DNA of 64,000 bases from Catenulispora sp. GP43. GTDB taxonomy: Bacteria; Actinomycetota; Actinomycetes; Streptomycetales; Catenulisporaceae. The position numbers were made by a program, and so were the translations under genes. Each line of letters opens with the position of its first letter. Position 1 is the first letter of the stretch. Positions 44,048 through 53,343 of the stretch are shown one piece after another. The notes beneath the pieces were generated by a model. The model saw nothing but the letters and a program-made list of their open reading frames with translations. It searched no databases and was not told the origin of the DNA. The stretch covers positions 1-64,000 of the forward strand of contig NZ_JBGCCT010000026.1 of assembly GCF_041260665.1 (NCBI RefSeq), given 5' to 3'.

Positions 44048-45415
44048 ATGCAACGGGGCGTCGAAGGGTACGAACACATAGCGGACTCGAAGAGTCTGCG
44101 CGCGCTTCTCGACGGTGGCGATCAAGCACATGAGCTGTTCCCGGGGTGGGGCGCCGGGCGGCTGGCCGCCGTGGCGGACGAAGTCGCGGACGCGAGCCGC
44201 GAACGGGGATTGTCAGGCACCGCGGTAGCGCTGCACACGGCATACGGTCCGGCCTGGGTCGCCTGCCTGATCGGCCTGCTGGCGGCTTCGGCGTCCCCGA
44301 TCCTGGTACCGGCCGAGGCGCCGGCGCCGGAGGTCGAACGGCGGCTCGCCCAGGCGGGCGGGTTCGCGGTGCTCACCGGTGTGCCGGACGGCACGCCGCC
44401 GGCATTCGTGACGACGGGCTGTGCACCAGCGCACGGCACGGACGACCCGCCCGGTCCGGGACCCGCGGTCTTGATCCCCTCATCCGGGTCCACCGGCGAG
44501 CCGAAGCTGGTGAGCCGCCCGGAGCCGGGGCTGCTCCTGGAGGCGTACCAGTTCAGCACGGTGTTCGGCGCCCAGCCGGCTGACCGGCTGCTGCTTCCGT
44601 GCCCGCTGGCGCATGCTTACGGCTTCGCCTGGATTCTGTACACGCTGGCCACCAGAACCAGGACCCTGATCCTGCCGGCGAACGCTCTGACCGCCGCCGA
44701 GGACGCGATCGACGGTGGCGCGACCATGATCGCGCTGACCGCTTCACTGACCCGCCTGCTGCTCATGCGAGTCGGGAACAGCGGCCGCGCGCCCGGGTCG
44801 AATTCGCTGCGGGTGTTCGCCGTCGGTGCCGGCGCCACCGACGCCGAACTGAACCGGACGGTCCGCGAGACCTTCGGCCTGGACCCGGTCTCCATCTACG
44901 GAAGCACCGAGACCGGCGTGATAGCCGTCAGCGAACCGGGCGCGCCCGCGGGCCGCCTGGGATTCCCGGTGCCGCGAACGCAGTGGCGGGTGGTGGGTGA
45001 CGAGGGCGTCCCGGCCCCCGCCGGAGAACCCGGCAGCTTGCAGGTGCGCCACGACGCCGAGGAGTCCTGGTTCGCCACCGGCGACCTGGTCACGCTGACC
45101 GATCAGGGCCTGACCGTCCTGGGTCGGCAGTCCGACGCCGTCAGACGCGGCGACCGGTGGGTGGCGCCCCTGGAGATCGAAGGCGTCATGCGCGCACATC
45201 CCGCGGTCCGCGAGGCGGTCGTCTCCGCCACCGGACCGACGCCGGGGCGGGACAGCTTGATCGTGGTCGAGGTGGAGGCCGATCCGGGCACCGTCCCGGC
45301 CGATCTGCTGCGGCACGCCCGCGAGCACCTGAGTCCTTACAAAGTACCGAACGAGGTCCGGATCGTGGACCGGCTGCCCAGGACGTGGAACGGAAAGGTG
45401 ATCGGGACACAATGA
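44048..45415 (+). CDS. AMP-dependent acyl/amino acid ligase
   Basis: A 455-residue adenylate-forming enzyme: VLIPSSGSTGEPKLVSRPE (A3 P-loop), SIYGSTETGVIAV (A5), FATGDLVTL (A7), LGRQSDAVRRGDRWVAPLEIEGVM (A8) and RTWNGKVIGTQ with the A10 Lys at the very C-terminus. It is shorter than most NRPS A domains and lacks a carrier, so it must act on a separate carrier protein or CoA. Its stop overlaps the amidinotransferase start by four bases. Substrate not deducible. Confidence 0.9.
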   Translation: MQRGVEGYEHIADSKSLRALLDGGDQAHELFPGWGAGRLAAVADEVADASRERGLSGTAVALHTAYGPAWVACLIGLLAASASPILVPAEAPAPEVERRLAQAGGFAVLTGVPDGTPPAFVTTGCAPAHGTDDPPGPGPAVLIPSSGSTGEPKLVSRPEPGLLLEAYQFSTVFGAQPADRLLLPCPLAHAYGFAWILYTLATRTRTLILPANALTAAEDAIDGGATMIALTASLTRLLLMRVGNSGRAPGSNSLRVFAVGAGATDAELNRTVRETFGLDPVSIYGSTETGVIAVSEPGAPAGRLGFPVPRTQWRVVGDEGVPAPAGEPGSLQVRHDAEESWFATGDLVTLTDQGLTVLGRQSDAVRRGDRWVAPLEIEGVMRAHPAVREAVVSATGPTPGRDSLIVVEVEADPGTVPADLLRHAREHLSPYKVPNEVRIVDRLPRTWNGKVIGTQ

Positions 45416-46452
45416 GCTTGGTCGATGTGCACAACGAGTGGGACCCGCTGGAAGAAGTCATCATCGGCACGGCGCGCGGCGCGCGCGTCCCCAAGCCGGA
45501 CCGGGGGCTGTACGCCGTCGAGTTCTCCGGACTGGACTGCGCCGAGGAGATCCCCTCCGGCCCGATACCGACACAGATCGAGGAGCGGACCGAAGCCGAA
45601 CTGTCAGCACTCTGCGACGCGCTGACCGGTCTGGGTGTCCGGGTGCGCCGGCCGGGGCCGCGCGACACCAGCGCGATAACCGCGACCCCGGACTGGCAGA
45701 CCGAGGGCTTCTACGACTACTGCCCCCGGGACGGACTGCTCACCGTCGGCGACACCGTCATCGAGACGCCCATGGTCCTGCGGGCGCGGTTCCTGGAATC
45801 ACTGGCGTACAAGGACCTGCTCCTGGAGTACTTCGAGAGCGGCGCCCGGTGGATCTCCGCGCCGAGGCCGCGGCTGCACGACGACATGTACCGTCCCGAG
45901 CAGCCGCAGGGCGGCAAGCTGGCCGACCTGGAGCCGGCCTTCGACGCGGCCAACATCCTGCGGTTCGGCACCGACCTGCTCTACCTGGTGTCCGACAGCG
46001 GCAACGAAATGGGCTGGCGGTGGCTTCAGTCCACCCTCGGCGAGCGGTACACGGTGCATCCGTGCCGTGACGTCTACGCCTCCACCCACGTCGACTCGAC
46101 GATCGTGCCCCTGCGCCCCGGGCTGGTCCTGCTGAACCCCGAGCGCGTCAACGACGGCAACATGCCCGCGTTCCTGAAGTCCTGGGACCACCTGTGGTGT
46201 CCGGAACTCGTCGACGTCGGCTTCGCCGGTCCGGTCGCCCGCGCGTCCCGCTGGATCGGCATGAACCTGCTCGTGGTGCGGCCGGACCTGGCGATCGTGG
46301 ACGACCGCCAGCCGGAGCTGATCAGGGTCCTGGAGAAGCACGGCGTGGACGTGCTGCCGCTGCGCCTGACCCACGCCCGCGACCTGGGCGGCGGGTTCCA
46401 CTGCGTGTCGCTCGACGTCCGCCGCGCCGGCCGGCTCGAGACCTACAGGTAG
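45412..46452 (+). CDS. Inosamine-phosphate amidinotransferase-like (StrB1-like)
   Basis: A 346-residue amidinotransferase of the glycine/inosamine-phosphate family. It opens with VHNEWDPLEEVIIGTARGARVP and contains DWQTEGFYDYCPRDGLL, FDAANILRFGTD (catalytic Asp), YASTHVDSTIVPLRPGLVL (His) and LGGGFHCVSLDVRR (nucleophilic Cys). From memory it is strikingly close to streptomycin StrB1 over its length, closer than to creatine or cylindrospermopsin enzymes. StrB1 moves the amidino group of arginine onto an aminocyclitol phosphate. With the deoxy-inosose synthase downstream this predicts a guanidinylated aminocyclitol. Start/stop overlap with the AMP ligase. Confidence 0.9.
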   Translation: MSLVDVHNEWDPLEEVIIGTARGARVPKPDRGLYAVEFSGLDCAEEIPSGPIPTQIEERTEAELSALCDALTGLGVRVRRPGPRDTSAITATPDWQTEGFYDYCPRDGLLTVGDTVIETPMVLRARFLESLAYKDLLLEYFESGARWISAPRPRLHDDMYRPEQPQGGKLADLEPAFDAANILRFGTDLLYLVSDSGNEMGWRWLQSTLGERYTVHPCRDVYASTHVDSTIVPLRPGLVLLNPERVNDGNMPAFLKSWDHLWCPELVDVGFAGPVARASRWIGMNLLVVRPDLAIVDDRQPELIRVLEKHGVDVLPLRLTHARDLGGGFHCVSLDVRRAGRLETYR

Positions 46453-46456
46453 CCCC

Positions 46457-47992
46457 GTGGCCACGCATCCCCTCATCACCTGGCCGGACGGGACCGGGGC
46501 GATCCCCCGGACGTGCCGGATCGCGATAGTGGGAGCCGGCCTGGCCGGACTGGAGATCGCCAAGGAACTCGGCCGGGCGGGCGTGACCGACGTCCTGGTG
46601 CTCGAATCGGGTCCGGTCGGCGATCCCCGCCACAACAACACGGCGGCCTCGTCCGAGGACGCGCTGCGGGCCTGGCTGGCCCCGGGCACGGACCGCTATT
46701 TCGACCGGCCGTGGGAGTCGGCGGATCCACCGCACTACACCAGCCCCGGCGGCCGCCGGCGCCGGTTGGGCGGACGCTCCCTGTACTGGTACGGGATCTG
46801 TCTGCCGATCGAGGACTGGGCCTTGACCGCCGCGGACTGGCCGGCGGCGGTGGTGTCCGATCTGGTGGCTTCCTGGCGCGGCGGGCCTTCGCTGTACGAG
46901 CGGATCCGGGAGCAGCTCGCCGCCTGGCGGACGCCGAAGACGCCTTGGCCCGCCTTCGGAGCCGAGCCCGAGACCGGGGACCTCGGCGGCTTCATGTTCC
47001 GCCGGACACCGATGGCGGTCAGCCGCGACGCCGGTGGGGCTGACCGCTGGTACGCGTACTCGGCACTCGACACCTGGCGGGATCCGGTCACGGGCGGCGC
47101 CCTGGCGGAGATGGCGGGAATCAGGATCCTGACCGGCGCGGACGTCACCGGTGTCGTCGTCCGCGACGGCGCCGCGCGCGGAGTCCTGATCCGCGATCCC
47201 GAGGGTTCGTCCATGGAGATCACGGCCGAACAGGTCGTCCTCGCCGCCGGAACCCTTGAGAACTCACGGCTCGGCGCTCAAGCGCTGTACGAGGCCGGCG
47301 CTCTCACCGAACCGCGGCTGACCGGCCTGGCGGACCACATCGTGCAGGGCTTCTTCCTCAAGCTGTCCGGTGCGCCGGCACGCCGGATCCTGGAGCGGCT
47401 CGGGCCCGGCGACCACTTCGCCGCGGGTCCGGAGTCGAGCCGCTCCAACCTGTTCACCGAGATGATCCCGCTCGGCGACGACGGGGTCCTGGTCGACATC
47501 CGGGCCACCGGCGAGCAGCTTCCGGACGAGCGGACCGCGGTGGTCTGCGAACCCGCTTCCCGCGGGCCGTGGCCGATGCGAGTGCACGCCGTGCCCTCGG
47601 ACGCCGATCTGGCACTGATCGCGGCGCAGCGCGAAATGCTGCAGACCGTTCACGACGACATCGCCCGGATCACCGGGTGCGTGCCTTCGCACCTGGACTT
47701 CGGGTCGTTCACCAATCCCGCGCGCACCAACGCCTTCGTGCTGCCGGAGGACATCGGGGCCGCCCCGCGGGACGTCGCCGTGACCTGGTCGAGCCACCTC
47801 GGCGTCGAGGACCACGAAGGCGGCACCCTGCCGCTGGGCCGGATCCTCGACGACGATCAGGGCTTCCGGGCGGTGCGCGGACTCAGCGCCGCAGGCCCCT
47901 CGACGTTCCCCAGGCTCGGCGCGGCGAACCCGTCCCTGACCACGCTGGCCTTGGCGCACCGGCTGGCCGCGATCCTGGCGGACCGCTCATGA
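46457..47992 (+). CDS. GMC-family FAD oxidoreductase
   Basis: A 511-residue flavoprotein with the FAD loop IAIVGAGLAGLEIAKELGRAGVTDVLVLESGP, the GMC-like segment PGGRRRRLGGRSLYWYG, VVLAAGTLENSRLG in the middle and GLSAAGPSTFPRLGAANPSLTTLALAHRLA at the C-terminus. GMC-type enzymes oxidise alcohols in sugars and polyols; in aminoglycoside pathways a related enzyme (NeoQ/BtrQ) oxidises the 6-prime hydroxyl. Here it could act on the cyclitol or on a sugar. GTG start four bases after the amidinotransferase stop. Confidence 0.88.
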   Translation: MATHPLITWPDGTGAIPRTCRIAIVGAGLAGLEIAKELGRAGVTDVLVLESGPVGDPRHNNTAASSEDALRAWLAPGTDRYFDRPWESADPPHYTSPGGRRRRLGGRSLYWYGICLPIEDWALTAADWPAAVVSDLVASWRGGPSLYERIREQLAAWRTPKTPWPAFGAEPETGDLGGFMFRRTPMAVSRDAGGADRWYAYSALDTWRDPVTGGALAEMAGIRILTGADVTGVVVRDGAARGVLIRDPEGSSMEITAEQVVLAAGTLENSRLGAQALYEAGALTEPRLTGLADHIVQGFFLKLSGAPARRILERLGPGDHFAAGPESSRSNLFTEMIPLGDDGVLVDIRATGEQLPDERTAVVCEPASRGPWPMRVHAVPSDADLALIAAQREMLQTVHDDIARITGCVPSHLDFGSFTNPARTNAFVLPEDIGAAPRDVAVTWSSHLGVEDHEGGTLPLGRILDDDQGFRAVRGLSAAGPSTFPRLGAANPSLTTLALAHRLAAILADRS

Positions 47993-49119
47993 CCGCTCGG
48001 CTGTCCGCGCTGCAACGCCGGCTCGCCGTCGCCGAGAGCCGGCCGGACGAGGACTGGCTGGTCCTGGTGGAGAACGTACCGGCCTGGCCGCCGGGACAGC
48101 GCCCCGACCTCACCCACGTCGTCGCCGACCACGCCGCACCCTATTCCTACCTTCCTTCGCGCGGCGCGCCGGCGCTGGTCGAGGCCATCGCCGCACGGGA
48201 GCGGAAGGTGTCCGGCAGCTCCCTGATCGGGGCGGCGCACATCGCGGTGACGGCCGGCGGGATGAACGCCATCGGCACGATCCTCCGAGACTGCTTCGAC
48301 GCCGGATACCGCAAGACCGTGCACGCGATCCCCACGTTCCGGGGCGTCCGGGACTCGATGGCGGCCGCCGGTCTGTCCCCGCACGCGGTGGCGCTGACCG
48401 GGAGCGCCATGGACTGGGAGCTGCTCGCCGCCGAATGCACGGAGCCGACGGTGCTCTACGTCAACCTCCCGCACAATCCCACCGGAATCGTGCCGACCGC
48501 CGAGTACCTAGCAGGACTGGAGGATTTCGCGGCGTCGCATGACGTGTTCGTCCTCTACGACGCCGTCTACGACTCGTTCCTCTTCCGGGAGCGGGGCCGC
48601 CCGGCGCCGGTCGACGTGGCGATCGGCCATCGCGGGTTCACGATCGTGAACTCGATGTCGAAGAACTACGGACGGCCCGGCGACCGGATCGGCTGGATCG
48701 TCGCGCACGAGCAGACCCTGGATCGGCTTCTCCCGCGCCTGGAATGGGAGGCGGTGTGCGTGAACAGCCGCGCCCAGGCCGAGGCCGCGGCGGTGATCGA
48801 CGGCGGGAACGAGGTCCTGCTGGCAGCCGTCGAGACCGGACGCGAGGCGTACCGCGAGCATGCCGCCGGACACCCGGTGCTCGACGTCCCGGTGCCGGAC
48901 GGCGGCACGCAGCACTGGCTGGATCTGCGGGTGCCGGACATCGAGGCGTTCGCCGACTTCGCGCTCGACGCGCACCGGCTGGTCCTGACGACGTCGGCCA
49001 ACTACGCGCCGAGCCCCGCCGGGAGCATCAGGTTCCCCACCGGAGTGGCGCCGGAGCTGATCCGGGCCGGGCTGGAGCGGCTCGGGCGGGTCCTGGCCGA
49101 CTGGGAGGAGAGGTCATGA
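47989..49119 (+). CDS. PLP-dependent class I/II aminotransferase-fold enzyme
   Basis: A 376-residue fold-type I PLP enzyme: YSYLPSRGAPALVEAIAARE, VTAGGMNAIGTILRD, NLPHNPTGIVPTAEYL (NPTG), LYDAVYDSF (Asp, Tyr) and IVNSMSKNYGRPGDRIGW with the Schiff-base Lys and phosphate Arg. The last domain keeps a carboxylate-binding Arg in GSIRFPTG. Possible roles are amination of an inosose-type ketone or of an alpha-keto acid. Enzymes of this fold also hydroxylate or cyclise arginine, so function is open. ATGA overlap with the GMC gene. Confidence 0.88.
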   Translation: MTARLSALQRRLAVAESRPDEDWLVLVENVPAWPPGQRPDLTHVVADHAAPYSYLPSRGAPALVEAIAARERKVSGSSLIGAAHIAVTAGGMNAIGTILRDCFDAGYRKTVHAIPTFRGVRDSMAAAGLSPHAVALTGSAMDWELLAAECTEPTVLYVNLPHNPTGIVPTAEYLAGLEDFAASHDVFVLYDAVYDSFLFRERGRPAPVDVAIGHRGFTIVNSMSKNYGRPGDRIGWIVAHEQTLDRLLPRLEWEAVCVNSRAQAEAAAVIDGGNEVLLAAVETGREAYREHAAGHPVLDVPVPDGGTQHWLDLRVPDIEAFADFALDAHRLVLTTSANYAPSPAGSIRFPTGVAPELIRAGLERLGRVLADWEERS

Positions 49120-51392
49120 CGGATTCCCCGAATCGGGAGGAGAACACAGCCCGGCTCGGACCCGGTGCCGCCGATCCGGCGGCGGAGGGCACCGCGAGCT
49201 GGAACGAAGCAGCCGCCGGCCTCGGCCTACACGCGTCAGCACTAGCGGCGGGCGTCCACGCGATCGCCTCGGCGCTCACCGACGGGCGTGCCGACTCCCC
49301 GGCTCTGTCCCAGACCGCCGTCGGATGGTTCGGCACCCTGCCGGACCTCCCCGACGATGCTCCGCCGGTCCCGCAGACCGTCCTGGCGCGAATCCTGGAC
49401 TGGCTGCGCGCGGACCCGGCCGCGCGGGTGGCCGACCTGCTCGTCGCCGCGAGCGGTCTGATCGGCGCCCCGCCCGGGGAATCAGAGCACGAGCACGCAT
49501 CCCCCGAGGTGCCGACGCTCATGTCCCCCGCTGTTCAGACCGCCGTGCTGCACTCCGTGTCGCAAAGCCGAAGCCGAAGCCAAAGCCAAAGCCCGAGCAG
49601 CGGCGCCGAGCCGCCGGTCCGCCCGGTGCCGGAGCTGTTCGCGGACCAGGCGCGTCGGCACCCGCGACGCATCGCCGTCGAGGCCGCCGACGGCACCGCG
49701 ACCTTCGCCGCCGTGGACGCCGCCGCCACCGCCTGGGCCCGACGCCTGGCCGCCGCGGGAGTCGGACCCGAGGACGTGGTCGCGGTCCTGCTGCCGCGTG
49801 ACAGGACCCTGATCGAGGCGATGGTCGGGATCTGGCGGGCCGGAGCCGCGTTCCTGCTGCTCGATCCGCGCGACCCCGACGACCTGATCCGCTACAAACT
49901 CCAAGCCGCCCAGGCCCGCCGGCTGATCGTCGCCGATATCGGGGCCGGCGCACGGTGGCCGCTGCCGGTCATGGCCGCCCGGGAATCCGAAGCGTCCACC
50001 GCCGGCGGGACCGGCGCCGATCCCCGCCCCGCCGCCACAGCACCGGAGCAGCTCGCCTACGTCGTCTTCACCTCCGGCTCGACCGGCCGCCCCAAGGGCG
50101 TCCTCATCGAGCACGGCGGCCTGGCCGAACACACCGCGACCCAACTCGCCCCGCACTACCTCGCGGTGGCCTCGCCGGACGGCCCGCTCCGGGTGGGCGG
50201 TGCGGCCCCGGTCACCTTCGACTCCTTCATCGACCAGGTGCTCCCGATCCTCGCGCTCGGTCACACGCTGGTCCTGTTCGACGACGAGCGCCGGGCCGAC
50301 CCCGAGTCCTTCATCGGTGCCGGACTCGACGTCGTCGATTGCGCGCCGTCCCAGCTGGCGGTGCTGCTCGCGCAGGGCTTGCTGGACCAGCCGCAACCGC
50401 CCCGGCTCATCGTGTTCGGCGGGGAGAAGCCGAACCGGGGAACCTGGGACCGGCTGCGCGCCGGCACCGCACGCGCGGTGAGCGTCTACGGGGCCACCGA
50501 GGTGACCATCGGCTCGACGGCGGCCGACGTCCACGAGCACGCCGAGGTGAACCTCGGCTTCCCCGACGGCTCGGCACGCGTCTACGTGCTCGACGAAGCC
50601 GGCCGCGTGCTGCCGCCCGGCCTGATCGGCGAGATCCACCTCGGCGGCCCGGGTGTCGGCCGCGGCTACCTCGATCCGGAGCGGACCGCCGAGACGGCGT
50701 TCGTCCCGGATCCGTTCGCGGGCGTCCCCGGAGCGCGCATGTACCGCACCGGGGATCTCGGGCGCGTCGAGGGCGACGGACGCCTGGTGTTCCACGGCCG
50801 CCTGGACGACCAGCTCAAGATCCGCGGCTACCGCGTCGAGCCGGGCGAGATCGAGGCGGCGCTCGAGGCGGTGCCCGGGGTGCGGCAGGCCGCCGTGGTC
50901 CCGGCCCCGGCCCAGGGCCCGCCGAGCCACCTGGTGGCCTGCCTGGTATGCGCCGAGGACGCGCCTTCGTGGCCTGAGATCAGGGCTCGCATATCGGGGC
51001 GGCTGCCCGCGCACCTGCTGCCGAACCGCGCCGAGTTCCTCGACCGGCTCCCGTTGACCGCCAACGGCAAGATCGACCGGGCGGCGCTGCGGTCGGCGGT
51101 CGGCGACAACCGCGGCGCCGCCGCCGAACCCGAACCTCCGGCCGACGACCTGGAGGCGGCCATCCATGCGGTCTGGTGCGAGGTGTTGGAGCTGGACGGC
51201 CTGGGGGTGACCGACGACTTCCTGGACGCCGGGGGCACCAGCCTGGCCGCCATGGAGATCGTCGGACGCCTGCGCCGCACCCTGGATCGGCAGGTCCCGG
51301 CCCGGCTGGCGCTCAACGCGCGCACAGTGCGCGAACTCGCCGGGCTGCTCAGGGGCCTGACCGTCACCGAGGCCGCGGCGGTGCGCCCGTGA
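49116..51392 (+). CDS. NRPS adenylation-carrier (A-PCP) protein
   Basis: A 758-residue protein. Residues 1 to 165 form an unassigned N-terminal part with a helical segment and an SRSRSQSQS repeat. Residues 170 to 660 are an A domain: LAYVVFTSGSTGRPKGVLIEHGG (A3), VTFDSFIDQVLPILALG (A4, specificity Asp present), SVYGATEVTIGS (A5), YRTGDLGRV (A7), GRLDDQLKIRGYRVEPGEIE (A8) and LTANGKIDR (A10 Lys). Residues 680 to 755 are a carrier with Ser in DAGGTSLAAMEI. No condensation domain is attached, so it must be served in trans. Substrate was not predicted. Confidence 0.92.
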   Translation: MTDSPNREENTARLGPGAADPAAEGTASWNEAAAGLGLHASALAAGVHAIASALTDGRADSPALSQTAVGWFGTLPDLPDDAPPVPQTVLARILDWLRADPAARVADLLVAASGLIGAPPGESEHEHASPEVPTLMSPAVQTAVLHSVSQSRSRSQSQSPSSGAEPPVRPVPELFADQARRHPRRIAVEAADGTATFAAVDAAATAWARRLAAAGVGPEDVVAVLLPRDRTLIEAMVGIWRAGAAFLLLDPRDPDDLIRYKLQAAQARRLIVADIGAGARWPLPVMAARESEASTAGGTGADPRPAATAPEQLAYVVFTSGSTGRPKGVLIEHGGLAEHTATQLAPHYLAVASPDGPLRVGGAAPVTFDSFIDQVLPILALGHTLVLFDDERRADPESFIGAGLDVVDCAPSQLAVLLAQGLLDQPQPPRLIVFGGEKPNRGTWDRLRAGTARAVSVYGATEVTIGSTAADVHEHAEVNLGFPDGSARVYVLDEAGRVLPPGLIGEIHLGGPGVGRGYLDPERTAETAFVPDPFAGVPGARMYRTGDLGRVEGDGRLVFHGRLDDQLKIRGYRVEPGEIEAALEAVPGVRQAAVVPAPAQGPPSHLVACLVCAEDAPSWPEIRARISGRLPAHLLPNRAEFLDRLPLTANGKIDRAALRSAVGDNRGAAAEPEPPADDLEAAIHAVWCEVLELDGLGVTDDFLDAGGTSLAAMEIVGRLRRTLDRQVPARLALNARTVRELAGLLRGLTVTEAAAVRP
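49563..49600 (+). repeat. AGCCRA hexamer repeat encoding Ser-Arg/Ser-Gln
   Basis: AGCCGA twice and AGCCAA twice with flanking variants encode SRSRSQSQS in the linker before the adenylation domain of the A-PCP protein. Confidence 0.85.
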
Positions 51393-52141
51393 CCGCGGTG
51401 CTGACAGCCGTCGCGCTGACCGACCGCGGCCTGCGCCGCGAGGAGAACGAGGACGCCTTCCACGTGGGCGCGCACCTGCTCGCGGTCGCCGACGGCATGG
51501 GCGGGCACGTGGCCGGCGGGCTGGCCAGTGCCACCGTCATCGCCGAACTGGCGACCGCGGACCGGGACGGCCTGCTGGCCGACACCCGGGGCCGGCTGCG
51601 GGCCGCGATCCTGGCCGCGAACAGCGCCATCGCCCGGCTGGTCTCGGCGCGGCCGGAGATCGAGGGGACCGGGACGACCGTGACCGCGGTGGTGTTCGAC
51701 GGCGCCGAATTCGTCGTCGGCAACGTCGGGGACTCCCGGACCTACCTGTTCCGGGACGGCACCTTGACCGGACTGACCCGCGACGACAGCTTCGTCCAGA
51801 TGCTGGTCGACAGCGGCCAGATCAACGCCGACGACGCCATGCGGCATCCCTTCCGCTCGCTGGTGACGCAGGCGCTGCAAGGCCAGGACGACGTGGTGCC
51901 GACCATCGCCGGCCATCCGGCGCGGCTGGGCGACCGGCTGCTGTTGTGCTCCGACGGGCTGACCGACGTCCTGGGCCCGCAGGAGCTGACCGCGGCGCTC
52001 TCGGTGCGCTCGGCGCACGAGTGTGCGCACGCCCTGGTCGACGCCGCCCTCACGGCGGGCGGACCGGACAACGTCACGGTCGTCGTCGCCGACGTCCAGC
52101 CCGGGGCCGCCGGGCAGCCGATGAGGAATCAGAGCCAATGA
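51389..52141 (+). CDS. PP2C-family Ser/Thr protein phosphatase
   Basis: A 250-residue metal-dependent phosphatase with all PP2C motifs: REENEDAFHVG, LLAVADGMGGHVAGGLAS, GNVGDSRTYLFRDG, LLLCSDGLTDVL and GGPDNVTVVV. It is soluble and has no regulatory domain. It is embedded in the operon with 4-base overlaps on both sides, which is odd for a signalling phosphatase. It may remove a phosphate from a biosynthetic intermediate or oppose a kinase acting on pathway proteins. GTG start. Confidence 0.92.
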   Translation: MTAVLTAVALTDRGLRREENEDAFHVGAHLLAVADGMGGHVAGGLASATVIAELATADRDGLLADTRGRLRAAILAANSAIARLVSARPEIEGTGTTVTAVVFDGAEFVVGNVGDSRTYLFRDGTLTGLTRDDSFVQMLVDSGQINADDAMRHPFRSLVTQALQGQDDVVPTIAGHPARLGDRLLLCSDGLTDVLGPQELTAALSVRSAHECAHALVDAALTAGGPDNVTVVVADVQPGAAGQPMRNQSQ

Positions 52142-53343
52142 GGACGATGAGGGAACCCATTGTGAATACCTTGACCGTCGCGTCCGAGCAGGACTGGCTG
52201 GCCCGGACAGTCGATCTGGGAGGCGTCGCCTTCCCCTATCGGTTCGGCTACGACTGCGTCGACCGCATCGCCTGGTCGATCGGCCGTCTGGAGCCGGACC
52301 GCATCCTGGTCGTCACCGACGACACCGTGGCCGGGCTGCACGGCGACACGCTGTTTCCGGAACTGGCCGCGCACGCCCCGGTCGAAGTGATCAGCATGCC
52401 CGCGGGCGAGGGCATGAAGTCGCAGACGACCCTGGCCTCGCACCTGGAGCGCTGCATCGCCGCCGGTGCGACCCGCGGTTCGGTCGTGGTCTCCTTCGGC
52501 GGGGGCGTGCCCGGCAACCTGGCGGGGCTGATGGCCGCCCTGCTGTATCGGGGCGTCAGGCTCGTGCACGTCCCGACCACCACGGTCGCCGCGATGGACT
52601 CGACCCTGTCGCTCAAGCAGGCCGTCAACAGCGCGTACGGGAAGAACCACATCGGCACGTACCACACGCCGCAGGGGGTCTTCACCGACGTCCGGTTCCT
52701 CCAGACGCTCCCCGAACGCGAGCGCAGGTCGGGGCTCTGCGAGGCGGTCAAGAACTGCCTTGCCATCCGGCCGCAGGCGATCGAGCCGATGCGCGAGCTG
52801 TTGGCCTCCGGGACGACGAACTCCGCCGAGGCCCTCCTGTGGCTTCTCGACGAAGGGCTGACCGCGAAGACCGGGGTGACCGCCGGGGACCCGAAGGAGC
52901 AAGGCAGGGGTCTGATCCTGGAGTACGGACACACGGTCGGCCACGCGGTCGAGCTCTGCGACCAGCGGATCCGCGGCGCCCAGGGCGTCTCGCACGGCGA
53001 GGCGGTGGCTCTGGGCATGCTCGCGGCCGCCCGGATCGGCCAGGCCCTGGGCACCCTGTCGGCGCCGGACGTCGCCGTCCACGACGACCTGGTGGCGCTG
53101 CTCGGTGCCGCGTCGTGCCTGCCGTCCGGGGTCGAGCCGGACGAGGTGGTGAGCCGCGTCGGCGTCGACAACAAGCGGGGCTATCTGAGCGTCGGCCCCA
53201 AGGAGGCGGCGATGGTCGTGCTCGACGGGCTGGGCGAGCCGTTGGGCGAGCGGGACCTGCCGCTGGTGAGCGTCCCCATGGAGCTGGTGGCCGAGGCTGT
53301 CGCCGGGCTCGTCGACCAGACCGGGGAGGGGAACGCCCGATGA
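52138..53343 (+). CDS. 2-deoxy-scyllo-inosose synthase-like sugar-phosphate cyclase
   Basis: A 401-residue member of the dehydroquinate synthase superfamily. The diagnostic segment reads AAMDSTLSLKQAVNSAYGKNHIGTYHTPQ, followed by LPERERRSGLCEAVKNCLAI. The SLKQAVN signature is that of 2-deoxy-scyllo-inosose synthases (BtrC/NeoC), whereas dehydroquinate synthases have GGKTAVN and epi-valiolone synthases differ again. GGGVPGNLAGL (NAD), LILEYGHTVGHAVE and GVSHGEAVALGM carry the metal ligands. It would convert glucose-6-phosphate into a six-membered carbocycle, giving an aminocyclitol precursor. Start/stop overlap on both sides. Confidence 0.9.
   Translation: MRTMREPIVNTLTVASEQDWLARTVDLGGVAFPYRFGYDCVDRIAWSIGRLEPDRILVVTDDTVAGLHGDTLFPELAAHAPVEVISMPAGEGMKSQTTLASHLERCIAAGATRGSVVVSFGGGVPGNLAGLMAALLYRGVRLVHVPTTTVAAMDSTLSLKQAVNSAYGKNHIGTYHTPQGVFTDVRFLQTLPERERRSGLCEAVKNCLAIRPQAIEPMRELLASGTTNSAEALLWLLDEGLTAKTGVTAGDPKEQGRGLILEYGHTVGHAVELCDQRIRGAQGVSHGEAVALGMLAAARIGQALGTLSAPDVAVHDDLVALLGAASCLPSGVEPDEVVSRVGVDNKRGYLSVGPKEAAMVVLDGLGEPLGERDLPLVSVPMELVAEAVAGLVDQTGEGNAR

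Noticed and set aside
52138-53343. The cyclase as a housekeeping 3-dehydroquinate synthase or an epi-valiolone synthase.
   Set aside because: The signature segment is SLKQAVN, not GGKTAVN, and the gene lies in the middle of the biosynthetic operon.
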